From Auanema rhodensis (taxonomy: Eukaryota; Nematoda; Chromadorea; Rhabditida; Rhabditidae), in NCBI GenBank assembly GCA_964057225.1, contig OZ059895.1, positions 4,898,001 to 4,962,000 of the forward strand: DNA of 64,000 bases. The letters run 5' to 3'. The position numbers and the translations under genes were made by a program. This document shows, piece after piece, positions 27,901 through 42,900 of the stretch (its first letter is position 1; the number at the start of each line of letters is the position of its first letter). Under the pieces are notes generated by a model, which ran no database searches, had not been told where the DNA came from, and saw only the letters and a list, made by a program, of their open reading frames with translations.

Positions 27901-30900
27901 TTGCTTCCAAAAACATTTTGACAAAAATTTTTTCGAAAAATTTCAAAATAATTTAGCAAAAAGTAGATGTTTTTAGATTCTTTTTTTCAAGGCAAAGACG
28001 ATGGACAATGTTATTCAACGAAAAAATTAATTCTTCAGGGTGAAAATCGAGGATATAAGTGTGAACTTATATCAGTTGATATCTCGGTGCATTTTTAAGC
28101 TAGCGCAAATCTGATAACACAGATCGACGCAGCTTAAAAATCCGCATCGAATGCACTATACTACATTGAGAAACGCTCAATACAAAAATTAGTTATGATC
28201 GTTTGAAAAATGATGCATTAGTGTATGTTGAGTTTCCATGTACACTCAACATTGCTTCCAAAAACATTTTGACAAAAATTTTTTCGAAAAATTTCGGAAT
28301 AATTTAGCAAAAAGTAGATGTTTTTAGATTCTTTTTTTCAAGGCAAAGACGATGGACAATGTTTTTCAACGAAAAAATTAATTCTTCAGGGTGAAAATCG
28401 AGGATATAAGTGTGAACTTATATCAGTTGATATCTCGGTGCATTTTCAAGCTAGCGCAAATCTGATAACACAGATCGACGCAGCTTAAAAATCCGCATCG
28501 AATGCACTATACTTCATTGAGAAACGCTTAATACAAAAATTAGTTATGATCGTTTGAAAAATGATGCATTAGTGTATGTTGAGTTTCCATGTACACTCAA
28601 CATTGCTTCCAAAAACATTTTGACAAAAATTTTTTCGAAAAATTTCAAAATAATTTAGCAAAAAGTAGATGTTTTTAGATTCTTTTTTTCAAGGCAAAGA
28701 CGATGGACAATGTTATTCAACGAAAAAATTAATTCTTCAGGGTGAAAATCGAGGATATAAGTGTGAACTTATATCAGTTGATATCTCGGTGCATTTTTAA
28801 GCTAGCGCAAATCTGATAACACAGATCGACGCAGCTTAAAAATCCGCATCGAATGCACTATACTACATTGAGAGACGCTCAATACAAAAATTAGTTATGA
28901 TCGTTTGAAAAATGATGCATTAGTGTATGTTGAGTTTCCATGTACACTCAACATTGCTTCCAAAAACATTTTGACAAAAATTTTTTCGAAAAATTTCAGA
29001 ATAATTTAGCAAAAAGTAGATGTTTTTAGATTCTTTTTTTCAAGGCAAAGACGATGGACAATGTTTTTCAACGAAAAAATTAATTCTTCAGGGTGAAAAT
29101 CGAGGATATAAGTGTGAACTTATATCAGTTGATATCTCGGTGCATTTTCAAGCTAGCGCAAATCTGATAACACAGATCGACGCAGCTTAAAAATCCGCAT
29201 CGAATGCACTATACTTCATTGAGAAACGCTTAATACAAAAATTAGTTATGATCGTTTGAAAAATGATGCATTAGTGTATGTTGAGTTTCCATGTACACTC
29301 AACATTGCTTCCAAAAACATTTTGACAAAAATTTTTTCGAAAAATTTCAAAATAATTTAGCAAAAAGTAGATGTTTTTAGATTCCTTTTTTCAAGGCAAA
29401 GACGATGGACAATGTTATTCAACGAAAAAATTAATTCTTCAGGGTGAAAATCGAGGATATAAGTGTGAACTTATATCAGTTGATATCTCGGTGCATTTTC
29501 AAGCTAGCGCAAATCTGATAACACAGATCGACGAAGCTTAAAAATCCGCATCGAATGCACTATACTTCATTGAGAAACGCTTAATACAAAAATTAGTTAT
29601 GATCGTTTGAAAAATGATGCATTAGTGTATGTTGAGTTTCCATGTACACTCAACATTGCTTCCAAAAACATTTTGACAAAAATTTTTTCGAAAAATTTCA
29701 AAATAATTTAGCAAAAAGTAGATGTTTTTAGATTCCTTTTTTCAAGGCAAAGACGATGGACAATGTTATTCAACGAAAAAATTAATTCTTCAGGGTGAAA
29801 ATCGAGGATATAAGTGTGAACTTATATCAGTGGATATCTCGGTGCATTTTTAAGCTAGCGCAAATCTGATAACACAGATCGACGCAGCTTAAAAATCCGC
29901 ATCGAATGCACTATACTACATTGAGAAACGCTTAATACAAAAATTAGTTATGATCGTTTGAAAAATGATGCATTAGTGTATGTTGAGTTTCCATGTACAC
30001 TCAACATTGCTTCCAAAAACATTTTGACAAAAATTTTTTCGAAAAATTTAAAAATAATTTAGCAAAAAGTAGATGTTTTTAGATTTCTTTTTTCAAGGCA
30101 AAGACGATGGACAATGTTATTCAACGAAAAAAATAATTCTTCAGGGTGAAAATCGAGGTTATAAGTGTGAACTTATATCAGTTGATATCTCGGTGCATTT
30201 TCAAGCTAGCGCAAATCTGATAACACAGATCGACGCAGCTTAAAAATCCGCATCGAATGCACTATACTTCTTTGAGAAACGCTTAATACAAAAATTAGTT
30301 ATGATCGTTTGAAAAATGATGCATTAGTGTATGTTGAGTTTCCATGTACACTCAACATTGCTTCCAAAAACATTTTGACAAAAATTTTTTCGAAAAATTT
30401 AAAAATAATTTAGCAAAAAGTAGATGTTTTTAGATTCTTTTTTTCAAGGCAAAGACGATGGACAATGTTATTCAACGAAAAAATTAATTCTTCAGGGTGA
30501 AAATCGAGGTTATAAGTGTGAACTTATATCAGTTGATATCTCGGTGCATTTTCAAGCTAGCGCAAATCTGATAACACAGATCGACGCAGCTTAAAAATCC
30601 GCATCGAATGCACTATACTTCATTGAAAAACGCTTAATACAAAAATTAGTTATGATCGTTTGAAAAATGATGCATTAGTGTATGTTGAGTTTCCATGTAC
30701 ACTCAACATTGCTTCCAAAAACATTTTGACAAAAATTTTTTCGAAAAATTTCAAAATAATTTAGCAAAAAGTAGATGTTTTTAGATTATTTTTTTCAAGG
30801 CAAAGACGATGGACAATGTTATTCAACGAAAAAATTAATTCTTCAGGGTGAAAATCGAGGATATAAGTGTGAACATATATCAGTTGATATCTCGGTGCAT

Positions 30901-33900
30901 TTTCAAGCTAGCGCAAATCTGATAACACAGATCGACGCAGCTTAAAAATCCGCATCGAATGCACTATACTTCATTGAAAAACGCTTAATACAAAAATTAG
31001 TTATGATCGTTTGAAAAATGATGCATTAGTGTATGTTGAGTTTCCATGTACACTCAACATTGCTTCCAAAAACATTTTGACAAAAATTTTTTCGAAAAAT
31101 TTCAAAATAATTTAGCAAAAAGTAGATGTTTTTAGATTCTTTTTTTCAAGGCAAAGACGATGGACAATGTTATTCAACGAAAAAATTAATTCTTCAGGGT
31201 GAAAATCGAGGTTATAAGTGTGAACTTATATCAGTTGATATCTCGGTGCATTTTCAAGCTAGCGCAAATCTGATAACACAGATCGACGCAGCTTAAAAAT
31301 CCGCATCGAATGCACTATACTTCTTTGAGAAACGCTTAATACAAAAATTAGTTATGATCGTTTGAAAAATGATGCATTAGTGTATGTTGAGTTTCCATGT
31401 ACACTCAACATTGCTTCCAAAAACATTTTGACAAAAATTTTTTCGAAAAATTTAGAAATAATTTAGCAAAAAGTAGATGTTTTTAGATTCTTTTTTTCAA
31501 GGCAAAGACGATGGACAATGTTATTCAACGAAAAAATTAATTCTTCAGGGTGAAAATCGAGGTTATAAGTGTGAACTTATATCAGTTGATATCTCGGTGC
31601 ATTTTCAAGCTAGCGCAAATCTGATAACACAGATCGACGCAGCTTAAAAATCCGCATCGAATGCACTATACTTCTTTGAGAAACGCTTAATACAAAAATT
31701 AGTTATGATCGTTTGAAAAATGATGCATTAGTGTATGTTGAGTTTCCATGTACACTCAACATTGCTTCCAAAAACATTTTGACAAAAATTTTTTCGAAAA
31801 ATTTAGAAATAATTTAGCAAAAAGTAGATGTTTTTAGATTCTTTTTTTCAAGGCAAAGACGATGGACAATGTTATTCAACGAAAAAATTAATTCTTCAGG
31901 GTGAAAATCGAGGTTATAAGTGTGAACTTATATCAGTTGATATCTCGGTGCATTTTCAAGCTAGCGCAAATCTGATAACACAGATCGACGCAGCTTAAAA
32001 CTCCGCATCGAATGCACTATACGTCATTGAAAAACGCTTAATACAAAAATTAGTTATGATCGTTTGAAAAATGATGCATTAGTGTATGTTGAGTTTCCAT
32101 GTACACTCAACATTGCTTCCAAAAACATTTTGACAAAAATTTTTTCGAAAAATTTCAAAATAATTTAGCAAAAAGTAGATGTTTTTAGATTCTTTTTTTC
32201 AAGGCAAAGACGATGGACAATGTTATTCAACGAAAAAATTAATTCTTCAGGGTGAAAATCGAGGTTATAAGTGTGAACTTATATCAGTTGATATCTCGGT
32301 GCATTTTCAAGCTAGCGCAAATCTGATAACACAGATCGACGCAGCTTAAAAATCCGCATCGAATGCACTATACTTCTTTGAGAAACGCTTAATACAAAAA
32401 TTAGTTATGATCGTTTGAAAAATGATGCATTAGTGTATGTTGAGTTTCCATGTACACTCAACATTGCTTCCAAAAACATTTTGACAAAAATTTTTTCGAA
32501 AAATTTAGAAATAATTTAGCAAAAAGTAGATGTTTTTAGATTCTTTTTTTCAAGGCAAAGACGATGGACAATGTTATTCAACGAAAAAATTAATTCTTCA
32601 GGGTGAAAATCGAGGTTATAAGTGTGAACTTATATCAGTTGATATCTCGGTGCATTTTCAAGCTAGCGCAAATCTGATAACACAGATCGACGCAGCTTAA
32701 AACTCCGCATCGAATGCACTATACGTCATTGAAAAACGCTTAATACAAAAATTAGTTATGATCGTTTGAAAAATGATGCATTAGTGTATGTTGAGTTTCC
32801 ATGTACACTCAACATTGCTTCCAAAAACATTTTGACAAAAATTTTTTCGAAAAATTTCAAAATAATTTAGCAAAAAGTAGATGTTTTTAGATTCTTTTTT
32901 TCAAGGCAAAGACGATGGACAATGTTATTCAACGAAAAAATTAATTCTTCAGGGTGAAAATCGAGGTTATAAGTGTGAACTTATATCAGTTGATATCTCG
33001 GTGCATTTTCAAGCTAGCGCAAATCTGATAACACAGATCGACGCAGCTTAAAAATCCGCATCGAATGCACTATACTTCTTTGAGAAACGCTTAATACAAA
33101 AATTAGTTATGATCGTTTGAAAAATGATGCATTAGTGTATGTTGAGTTTCCATGTACACTCAACATTGCTTCCAAAAACATTTTGACAAAAATTTTTTCG
33201 AAAAATTTAGAAATAATTTAGCAAAAAGTAGATGTTTTTAGATTCTTTTTTTCAAGGCAAAGACGATGGACAATGTTATTCAACGAAAAAATTAATTCTT
33301 CAGGGTGAAAATCGAGGTTATAAGTGTGAACTTATATCAGTTGATATCTCGGTGCATTTTCAAGCTAGCGCAAATCTGATAACACAGATCGACGCAGCTT
33401 AAAACTCCGCATCGAATGCACTATACGTCATTGAAAAACGCTTAATACAAAAATTAGTTATGATCGTTTGAAAAATGATGCATTAGTGTATGTTGAGTTT
33501 CCATGTACACTCAACATTGCTTCCAAAAACATTTTGACAAAAATTTTTTCGAAAAATTTCAAAATAATTTAGCAAAAAGTAGATGTTTTTAGATTCTTTT
33601 TTTCAAGGCAAAGACGATGGACAATGTTATTCAACGAAAAAATTAATTCTTCAGGGTGAAAATCGAGGATATAAGTGTGAACATATATCAGTTGATATCT
33701 CGGTGCATTTTCAAGCTAGCGCAAATCTGATAACACAGATCGACGCAGCTTAAAAATCCGCATCGAATGCACTATACTTCATTGAGAAACGCTTAATACA
33801 AAAATTAGTTATGATCGTTTGAAAAATGATGCATTAGTGTATGTTGAGTTTCCATGTACACTCAACATTGCTTCCAAAAACATTTTGACAAAAATGTTTT

Positions 33901-36900
33901 CGAAAAATTTCAAAATAATTTAGCAAAAAGTAGATGTTTTTAGATTTCTTTTTTCAAGGCAAAGACGATGGACAATGTTATTCAACGAAAAAATTAATTC
34001 TTCAGGGTGAAAATCGAGGATATAAGTGTGAACATATATCAGTTGATATCTCGGTGCATTTTCAAGCTAGCGCAAATCTGATAACACAGATCGACGCAGC
34101 TTAAAAATCCGCATCGAATGCACTATACTTCATTGAGAAACGCTTAATACAAAAATTAGTTATGATCGTTTGAAAAATGATGCATTAGTGTATGTTGAGT
34201 TTCCATGTACACTCAACATTGCTTCCAAAAACATTTTGACAAAAATTTTTTCGAAAAATTTAAAAATAATTTAGCAAAAAGTAGATGTTTTTAGATTCTT
34301 TTTTTCAAGGCAAAGACGATGGACAATGTTATTCAACGAAAAAATTAATTCTTCAGGGTGAAAATCGAGGATATAAGTGTGAACATATATCAGTTTATAT
34401 CTCGGTGCATTTTCAAGCTAGCGCAAATCTGATAACACAGATCGACGCAGCTTAAAAATCCGCATCGAATGCACTATACTTCATTGAAAAACGCTTAATA
34501 CAAAAATTAGTTATGATCGTTTGAAAAATGATGCATTAGTGTATGTTGAGTTTCCATGTACACTCAACATTGCTTCCAAAAACATTTTGACAAAAATTTT
34601 TTCGAAAAATTTCAAAATAATTTAGCAAAAAGTAGATGTTTTTAGATTATTTTTTTCAAGGCAAAGACGATGGACAATGTTATTCAACGAAAAAATTAAT
34701 TCTTCAGGGTGAAAATCGAGGATATAAGTGTGAACATATATCAGTTGATATCTCGGTGCATTTTCAAGCTAGCGCAAATCTGATAACACAGATCGACGCA
34801 GCTTAAAAATCCGCATCGAATGCACTATACTTCATTGAGAAACGCTTAATACAAAAATTAGTTATGATCGTTTGAAAAATGATGCATTAGTGTATGTTGA
34901 GTTTCCATGTACACTCAACATTGCTTCCAAAAACATTTTGACAAAAATTTTTTCGAAAAATTTCAAAATAATTTAGCAAAAAGTAGATGTTTTTAGATTC
35001 TTTTTTTCAAGGCAAAGACGATGGACAATGTTATTCAACGAAAAAATTAATTCTTCAGGGTGAAAATCGAGGATATAAGTGTGAACTTATATCAGTTTAT
35101 ATCTCGGTGCATTTTCAAGCTAGCGCAAATCTGATAACACAGATCGACGCAGCTTAAAAATCCGCATCGAATGCACTATACTTCATTGAAAAACGCTTAA
35201 TACAAAAATTAGTTATGATCGTTTGAAAAATGATGCATTAGTGTATGTTGAGTTTCCATGTACACTCAACATTGCTTCCAAAAACATTTTGACAAAAATT
35301 TTTTCGAAAAATTTCAAAATAATTTAGCAAAAAGTAGATGTTTTTAGATTCTTTTTTTCAAGGCAAAGACGATGGACAATGTTATTCAACGAAAAAATTA
35401 ATTCTTCAGGGTGAAAATCGAGGATATAAGTGTGAACATATATCAGTTGATATCTCGGTGCATTTTCAAGCTAGCGCAAATCTGATAACACAGATCGACG
35501 CAGCTTAAAAATCCGCATCGAATGCACTATACTTCATTGAGAAACGCTTAATACAAAAATTAGTTATGATCGTTTGAAAAATGATGCATTAGTGTATGTT
35601 GAGTTTCCATGTACACTCAACATTGCTTCCAAAAACATTTTGACAAAAATGTTTTCGAAAAATTTCAAAATAATTTAGCAAAAAGTAGATGTTTTTAGAT
35701 TTCTTTTTTCAAGGCAAAGACGATGGACAATGTTATTCAACGAAAAAATTAATTCTTCAGGGTGAAAATCGAGGATATAAGTGTGAACATATATCAGTTG
35801 ATATCTCGGTGCATTTTCAAGCTAGCGCAAATCTGATAACACAGATCGACGCAGCTTAAAAATCCGCATCGAATGCACTATACTACATTGAGAAACGCTT
35901 AATACAAAAATTAGTTATGATCGTTTGAAAAATGATGCATTAGTGTATGTTGAGTTTCCATGTACACTCAACATTGCTTCCAAAAACATTTTGACAAAAA
36001 TGTTTTCGAAAAATTTCAAAATAATTTAGCAAAAAGTAGATGTTTTTAGATTCTTTTTTTCAAGGCAAAGACGATGGACAATGTTATTCAACGAAAAAAT
36101 TAATTCTTCAGGGTGAAAATCGAGGATATAAGTGTGAACATATATCAGTTGATATCTCGGTGCATTTTCAAGCTAGCGCAAATCTGATAACACAGATCGA
36201 CGCAGCTTAAAAATCCGCATCGAATGCACTATACTACATTGAGAAACGCTTAATACAAAAATTAGTTATGATCGTTTGAAAAATGATGCATTAGTGTATG
36301 TTGAGTTTCCATGTACACTCAACATTGCTTCCAAAAACATTTTGACAAAAATGTTTTCGAAAAATTTCAAAATAATTTAGCAAAAAGTAGATGTTTTTAG
36401 ATTCTTTTTTTCAAGGCAAAGACGATGGACAATGTTATTCAACGAAAAAATTAATTCTTCAGGGTGAAAATCGAGGATATAAGTGTGAACATATATCAGT
36501 TGATATCTCGGTGCATTTTCAAGCTAGCGCAAATCTGATAACACAGATCGACGCAGCTTAAAAATCCGCATCGAATGCACTATACTTCATTGAGAAACGC
36601 TTAATACAAAAATTAGTTATGATCGTTTGAAAAATGATGCATTAGTGTATGTTGAGTTTCCATGTACACTCAACATTGCTTCCAAAAACATTTTGACAAA
36701 AATTTTTTCGAAAAATTTCAAAATAATTTAGCAAAAAGTAGATGTTTTTAGATTCCTTTTCTCAAGGCAAAGACGATGGACAATGTTATTCAACGAAAAA
36801 ATTAATTCTTCAGGGTGAAAATCGAGGATATAAGTGTGAACATATATCAGTTGATATCTCGGTGCATTTTCAAGCTAGCGCAAATCTGATAACACAGATC

Positions 36901-39900
36901 GACGCAGCTTAAAAATCCGCATCGAATGCACTATACTTCATTGAGAAACGCTTAATACAAAAATTAGTTATGATCGTTTGAAAAATGATGCATTAGTGTA
37001 TGTTGAGTTTCCATGTACACTCAACATTGCTTCCAAAAACATTTTGACAAAAATGTTTTCGAAAAATTTCAAAATAATTTAGCAAAAAGTAGATGTTTTT
37101 AGATTTCTTTTTTCAAGGCAAAGACGATGGACAATGTTATTCAACGAAAAAATTAATTCTTCAGGGTGAAAATCGAGGATATAAGTGTGAACATATATCA
37201 GTTGATATCTCGGTGCATTTTCAAGCTAGCGCAAATCTGATAACACAGATCGACGCAGCTTAAAAATCCGCATCGAATGCACTATACTACATTGAGAAAC
37301 GCTTAATACAAAAATTAGTTATGATCGTTTGAAAAATGATGCATTAGTGTATGTTGAGTTTCCATGTACACTCAACATTGCTTCCAAAAACATTTTGACA
37401 AAAATTTTTTCGAAAAATTTCAAAATAATTTAGCAAAAAGTAGATGTTTTTAGATTCCTTTTCTCAAGGCAAAGACGATGGACAATGTTATTCAACGAAA
37501 AAATTAATTCTTCAGGGTGAAAATCGAGGATATAAGTGTGAACTTATATCAGTTGATATCTCGGTGCATTTTCAAGCTAGCGCAAATCTGATAACACAGA
37601 TCGACGCAGCTTAAAAATCCGCATCGAATGCACTATACTACATTGAAAAACGCTTAATACAAAAATTAGTTATGATCGTTCGAAAAATGATGCATTAGTG
37701 TATGTTGAGTTTCCATGTACACTCAACATTGCTTCCAAAAACATTTTGACAAAAATTTTTTCGAAAAATTTCAAAATAATTTAGCAAAAAGTAGATGTTT
37801 TTAGATTCCTTTTCTCAAGGCAAAGACGATGGACAATGTTATTCAACGAAAAAATTAATTCTTCAGGGTGAAAATCGAGGATATAAGTGTGAACTTATAT
37901 CAGTTGATATCTCGGTGCATTTTCAAGCTAGCGCAAATCTGATAACACAGATCGACGCAGCTTAAAAATCCGCATCGAATGCACTATACTTCATTGAGAA
38001 ACGCTTAATACAAAAATTAGTTATGATCGTTTGAAAAATGATGCATTAGTGTATGTTGAGTTTCCATGTACACTCAACATTGCTTCCAAAAACATTTTGA
38101 CAAAAATGTTTTCGAAAAATTTCAAAATAATTTAGCAAAAAGTAGATGTTTTTAGATTTCTTTTTTTAAGGCAAAGACGATGGACAATGTTATTCAACGA
38201 AAAAATTAATTCTTCAGGGTGAAAATCGAGGATATAAGTGTGAACATATATCAGTTGATATCTCGGTGCATTTTCAAGCTAGCGCAAATCTGATAACACA
38301 GATCGACGCAGCTTAAAAATCCGCATCGAATGCACTATACTACATTGAGAAACGCTTAATACAAAAATTAGTTATGATCGTTTGAAAAATGATGCATTAG
38401 TGTATGTTGAGTTTCCATGTACACTCAACATTGCTTCCAAAAACATTTTGACAAAAATTTTTTCGAAAAATTTCAAAATAATTTAGCAAAAAGTAGATGT
38501 TTTTAGATTTCTTTTTTTAAGGCAAAGACGATGGACAATGTTATTCAACGAAAAAATTAATTCTTCAGGGTGAAAATCGAGGATATAAGTGTGAACATAT
38601 ATCAGTTGATATCTCGGTGCATTTTCAAGCTAGCGCAAATCTGATAACACAGATCGACGCAGCTTAAAAATCCGCATCGAATGCACTATACTACATTGAA
38701 AAACGCTTAATACAAAAATTAGTTATGATCGTTCGAAAAATGATGCATTAGTGTATGTTGAGTTTCCATGTACACTCAACATTGCTTCCAAAAACATTTT
38801 GACAAAAATTTTTTCGAAAAATTTCAAAATAATTTAGCAAAAAGTAGATGTTTTTAGATTTCTTTTTTCAAGGCAAAGACGATGGACAATGTTATTCAAC
38901 GAAAAAATTAATTCTTCAGGGTGAAAATCGAGGATATAAGTGTGAACATATATCAGTTGATATCTCGGTGCATTTTCAAGCTAGCGCAAATCTGATAACA
39001 CAGATCGACGCAGCTTAAAAATCCGCATCGAATGCACTATACTACATTGAAAAACGCTTAATACAAAAATTAGTTATGATCGTTCGAAAAATGATGCATT
39101 AGTGTATGTTGAGTTTCCATGTACACTCAACATTGCTTCCAAAAACATTTTGACAAAAATGTTTTCGAAAAATTTCAAAATAATTTAGCAAAAAGTAGAT
39201 GTTTTTAGATTTCTTTTTTCAAGGCAAAGACGATGGACAATGTTATTCAACGAAAAAATTAATTCTTCAGGGTGAAAATCGAGGATATAAGTGTGAACAT
39301 ATATCAGTTGATATCTCGGTGCATTTTCAAGCTAGCGCAAATCTGATAACACAGATCGACGCAGCTCAAAAATCCGCATCGAATGCACTATACTTCATTG
39401 AGAAACGCTTAATACAAAAATTAGTTATGATCGTTTGAAAAATGATGCATTAGTGTATGTTGAGTTTCCATGTACACTCAACATTGCTTCCAAAAACATT
39501 TTGACAAAAATTTTTTCGAAAAATTTCAAAATAATTTAGCAAAAAGTAGATGTTTTTAGATTCCTTTTCTCAAGGCAAAGACGATGGACAATGTTATTCA
39601 ACGAAAAAATTAATTCTTCAGGGTGAAAATCGAGGATATAAGTGTGAACTTATATCAGTTGATATCTCGGTGCATTTTCAAGCTAGCGCAAATCTGATAA
39701 CACAGATCGACGCAGCTTAAAAATCCGCATCGAATGCACTATACTACATTGAAAAACGCTTAATACAAAAATTAGTTATGATCGTTCGAAAAATGATGCA
39801 TTAGTGTATGTTGAGTTTCCATGTACACTCAACATTGCTTCCAAAAACATTTTGACAAAAATTTTTTCGAAAAATTTCAAAATAATTTAGCAAAAAGTAG

Positions 39901-42900
39901 ATGTTTTTAGATTCCTTTTCTCAAGGCAAAGACGATGGACAATGTTATTCAACGAAAAAATTAATTCTTCAGGGTGAAAATCGAGGATATAAGTGTGAAC
40001 TTATATCAGTTGATATCTCGGTGCATTTTCAAGCTAGCGCAAATCTGATAACACAGATCGACGCAGCTTAAAAATCCGCATTTAATGCACTATACTACAT
40101 TGAAAAACGCTTAATACAAAAATTAGTTATGATCGTTCGAAAAATGATGCATTAGTGTATGTTGAGTTTCCATGTACACTCAACATTGCTTCCAAAAACA
40201 TTTTGACAAAAATTTTTTCGAAAAATTTCAAAATAATTTAGCAAAAAGTAGATGTTTTTAGATTCTTTTTTTCAAGGCAAAGACGATGGACAATGTTATT
40301 CAACGAAAAAATTAATTCTTCAGGGTGAAAATCGAGGATATAAGTGTGAACTTATATCAGTTGATATCTCGGTGCATTTTTAAGCTAGCGCAAATCTGAT
40401 AACACAGATCGACGCAGCTTAAAAATCCGCATCGAATGCACTATACTACATTGAAAAACGCTTAATACAAAAATTAGTTATGATCGTTTGAAAAATGATG
40501 CATTAGTGTATGTTGAGTTTCCATGTACACTCAACATTGCTTCCAAAAACATTTTGACAAAAATTTTTTCGAAAAATTTCAAAATAATTTAGCAAAAAGT
40601 AGATGTTTTTAGATTCTTTTTTTCAAGGCAAAGACGATGGACAATGTTATTCAACGAAAAAATTAATTCTTCAGGGTGAAAATCGAGGATATAAGTGTGA
40701 ACTTATATCAGTTGATATCTCGGTGCATTTTCAAGCTAGCGCAAATCTGATAACACAGATCGACGCAGCTTAAAAATCCGCATCGAATGCACTATACTTC
40801 ATTGAGAAACGCTTAATACAAAAATTAGTTATGATCGTTTGAAAAATGATGCATTAGTGTATGTTGAGTTTCCATGTACACTCAACATTGCTTCCAAAAA
40901 CATTTTGACAAAAATTTTTTCGAAAAATTTCAAAATAATTTAGCAAAAAGTAGATGTTTTTAGATTCTTTTTTTCAAGGCAAAGACGATGGACAATGTTA
41001 TTCAACGAAAAAATTAATTCTTCAGGGTGAAAATCGAGGATATAAGTGTGAACTTATATCAGTTGATATCTCGGTGCATTTTCAAGCTAGCGCAAATCTG
41101 ATAACACAGATCGACGCAGCTTAAAAATCCGCATTTAATGCACTATACTACATTGAAAAACGCTTAATACAAAAACTAGTTATGATCGTTCGAAAAATGA
41201 TGCATTAGTGTATGTTGAGTTTCCATGTACACTCAACATTGCTTCCAAAAACATTTTGACAAAAATTTTTTCGAAAAATTTCAAAATAATTTAGCAAAAA
41301 GTAGATGTTTTTAGATTCTTTTTTTCAAGGCAAAGACGATGGACAATGTTATTCAACGAAAAAATTAATTCTTCAGGGTGAAAATCGAGGATATAAGTGT
41401 GAACTTATATCAGTTGATATCTCGGTGCATTTTTAAGCTAGCGCAAATCTGATAACACAGATCGACGCAGCTTAAAAATCCGCATCGAATGCACTATACT
41501 ACATTGAAAAACGCTTAATACAAAAATTAGTTATGATCGTTTGAAAAATGATGCATTAGTGTATGTTGAGTTTCCATGTACACTCAACATTGCTTCCAAA
41601 AACATTTTGACAAAAATTTTTTCGAAAAATTTCAAAATAATTTAGCAAAAAGTAGATGTTTTTAGATTCTTTTTTTCAAGGCAAAGACGATGGACAATGT
41701 TATTCAACGAAAAAATTAATTCTTCAGGGTGAAAATCGAGGATATAAGTGTGAACATATATCAGTTGATATCTCGGTGCATTTTCAAGCTAGCGCAAATC
41801 TGATAACACAGATCGACGCAGCTTAAAAATCCGCATCGAATGCACTATACTTCATTGAGAAACGCTTAATACAAAAATTAGTTATGATCGTTTGAAAAAT
41901 GATGCATTAGTGTATGTTGAGTTTCCATGTACACTCAACATTGCTTCCAAAAACATTTTGACAAAAATTTTTTCGAAAAATTTCAAAATAATTTAGCAAA
42001 AAGTAGATGTTTTTAGATTCTTTTTTTCAAGGCAAAGACGATGGACAATGTTATTCAACGAAAAAATTAATTCTTCAGGGTGAAAATCGAGGATATAAGT
42101 GTGAACTTATATCAGTTGATATCTCGGTGCATTTTTAAGCTAGCGCAAATCTGATAACACAGATCGACGCAGCTTAAAAATCCGCATCGAATGCACTATA
42201 CTACATTGAGAAACGCTTAATACAAAAATTAGTTATGATCGTTCGAAAAATGATGCATTAGTGTATGTTGAGTTTCCATGTACACTCAACATTGCTTCCA
42301 AAAACATTTTGACAAAAATTTTTTCGAAAAATTTCAAAATAATTTAGCAAAAAGTAGATGTTTTTAGATTCTTTTTTTCAAGGCAAAGACGATGGACAAT
42401 GTTATTCAACGAAAAAATTAATTCTTCAGGGTGAAAATCGAGGATATAAGTGTGAACTTATATCAGTTGATATCTCGGTGCATTTTTAAGCTAGCGCAAA
42501 TCTGATAACACAGATCGACGCAGCTTAAAAATCCGCATCGAATGCACTATACTACATTGAGAAACGCTTAATACAAAAATTAGTTATGATCGTTTGAAAA
42601 ATGATGCATTAGTGTATGTTGAGTTTCCATGTACACTCAACATTGCTTCCAAAAACATTTTGACAAAAATTTTTTCGAAAAATTTCAAAATAATTTAGCA
42701 AAAAGTAGATGTTTTTAGATTCTTTTTTTCAAGGCAAAGACGATGGACAATGTTATTCAACGAAAAAATTAATTCTTCAGGGTGAAAATCGAGGATATAA
42801 GTGTGAACTTATATCAGTTGATATCTCGGTGCATTTTTAAGCTAGCGCAAATCTGATAACACAGATCGACGCAGCTTAAAAATCCGCATCGAATGCACTA

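Noticed and set aside
39199-39438. 79-codon frame in the satellite
   Set aside because: Exists only because one monomer has CTC where the others have a stop (CTTAA); no constraint expected.
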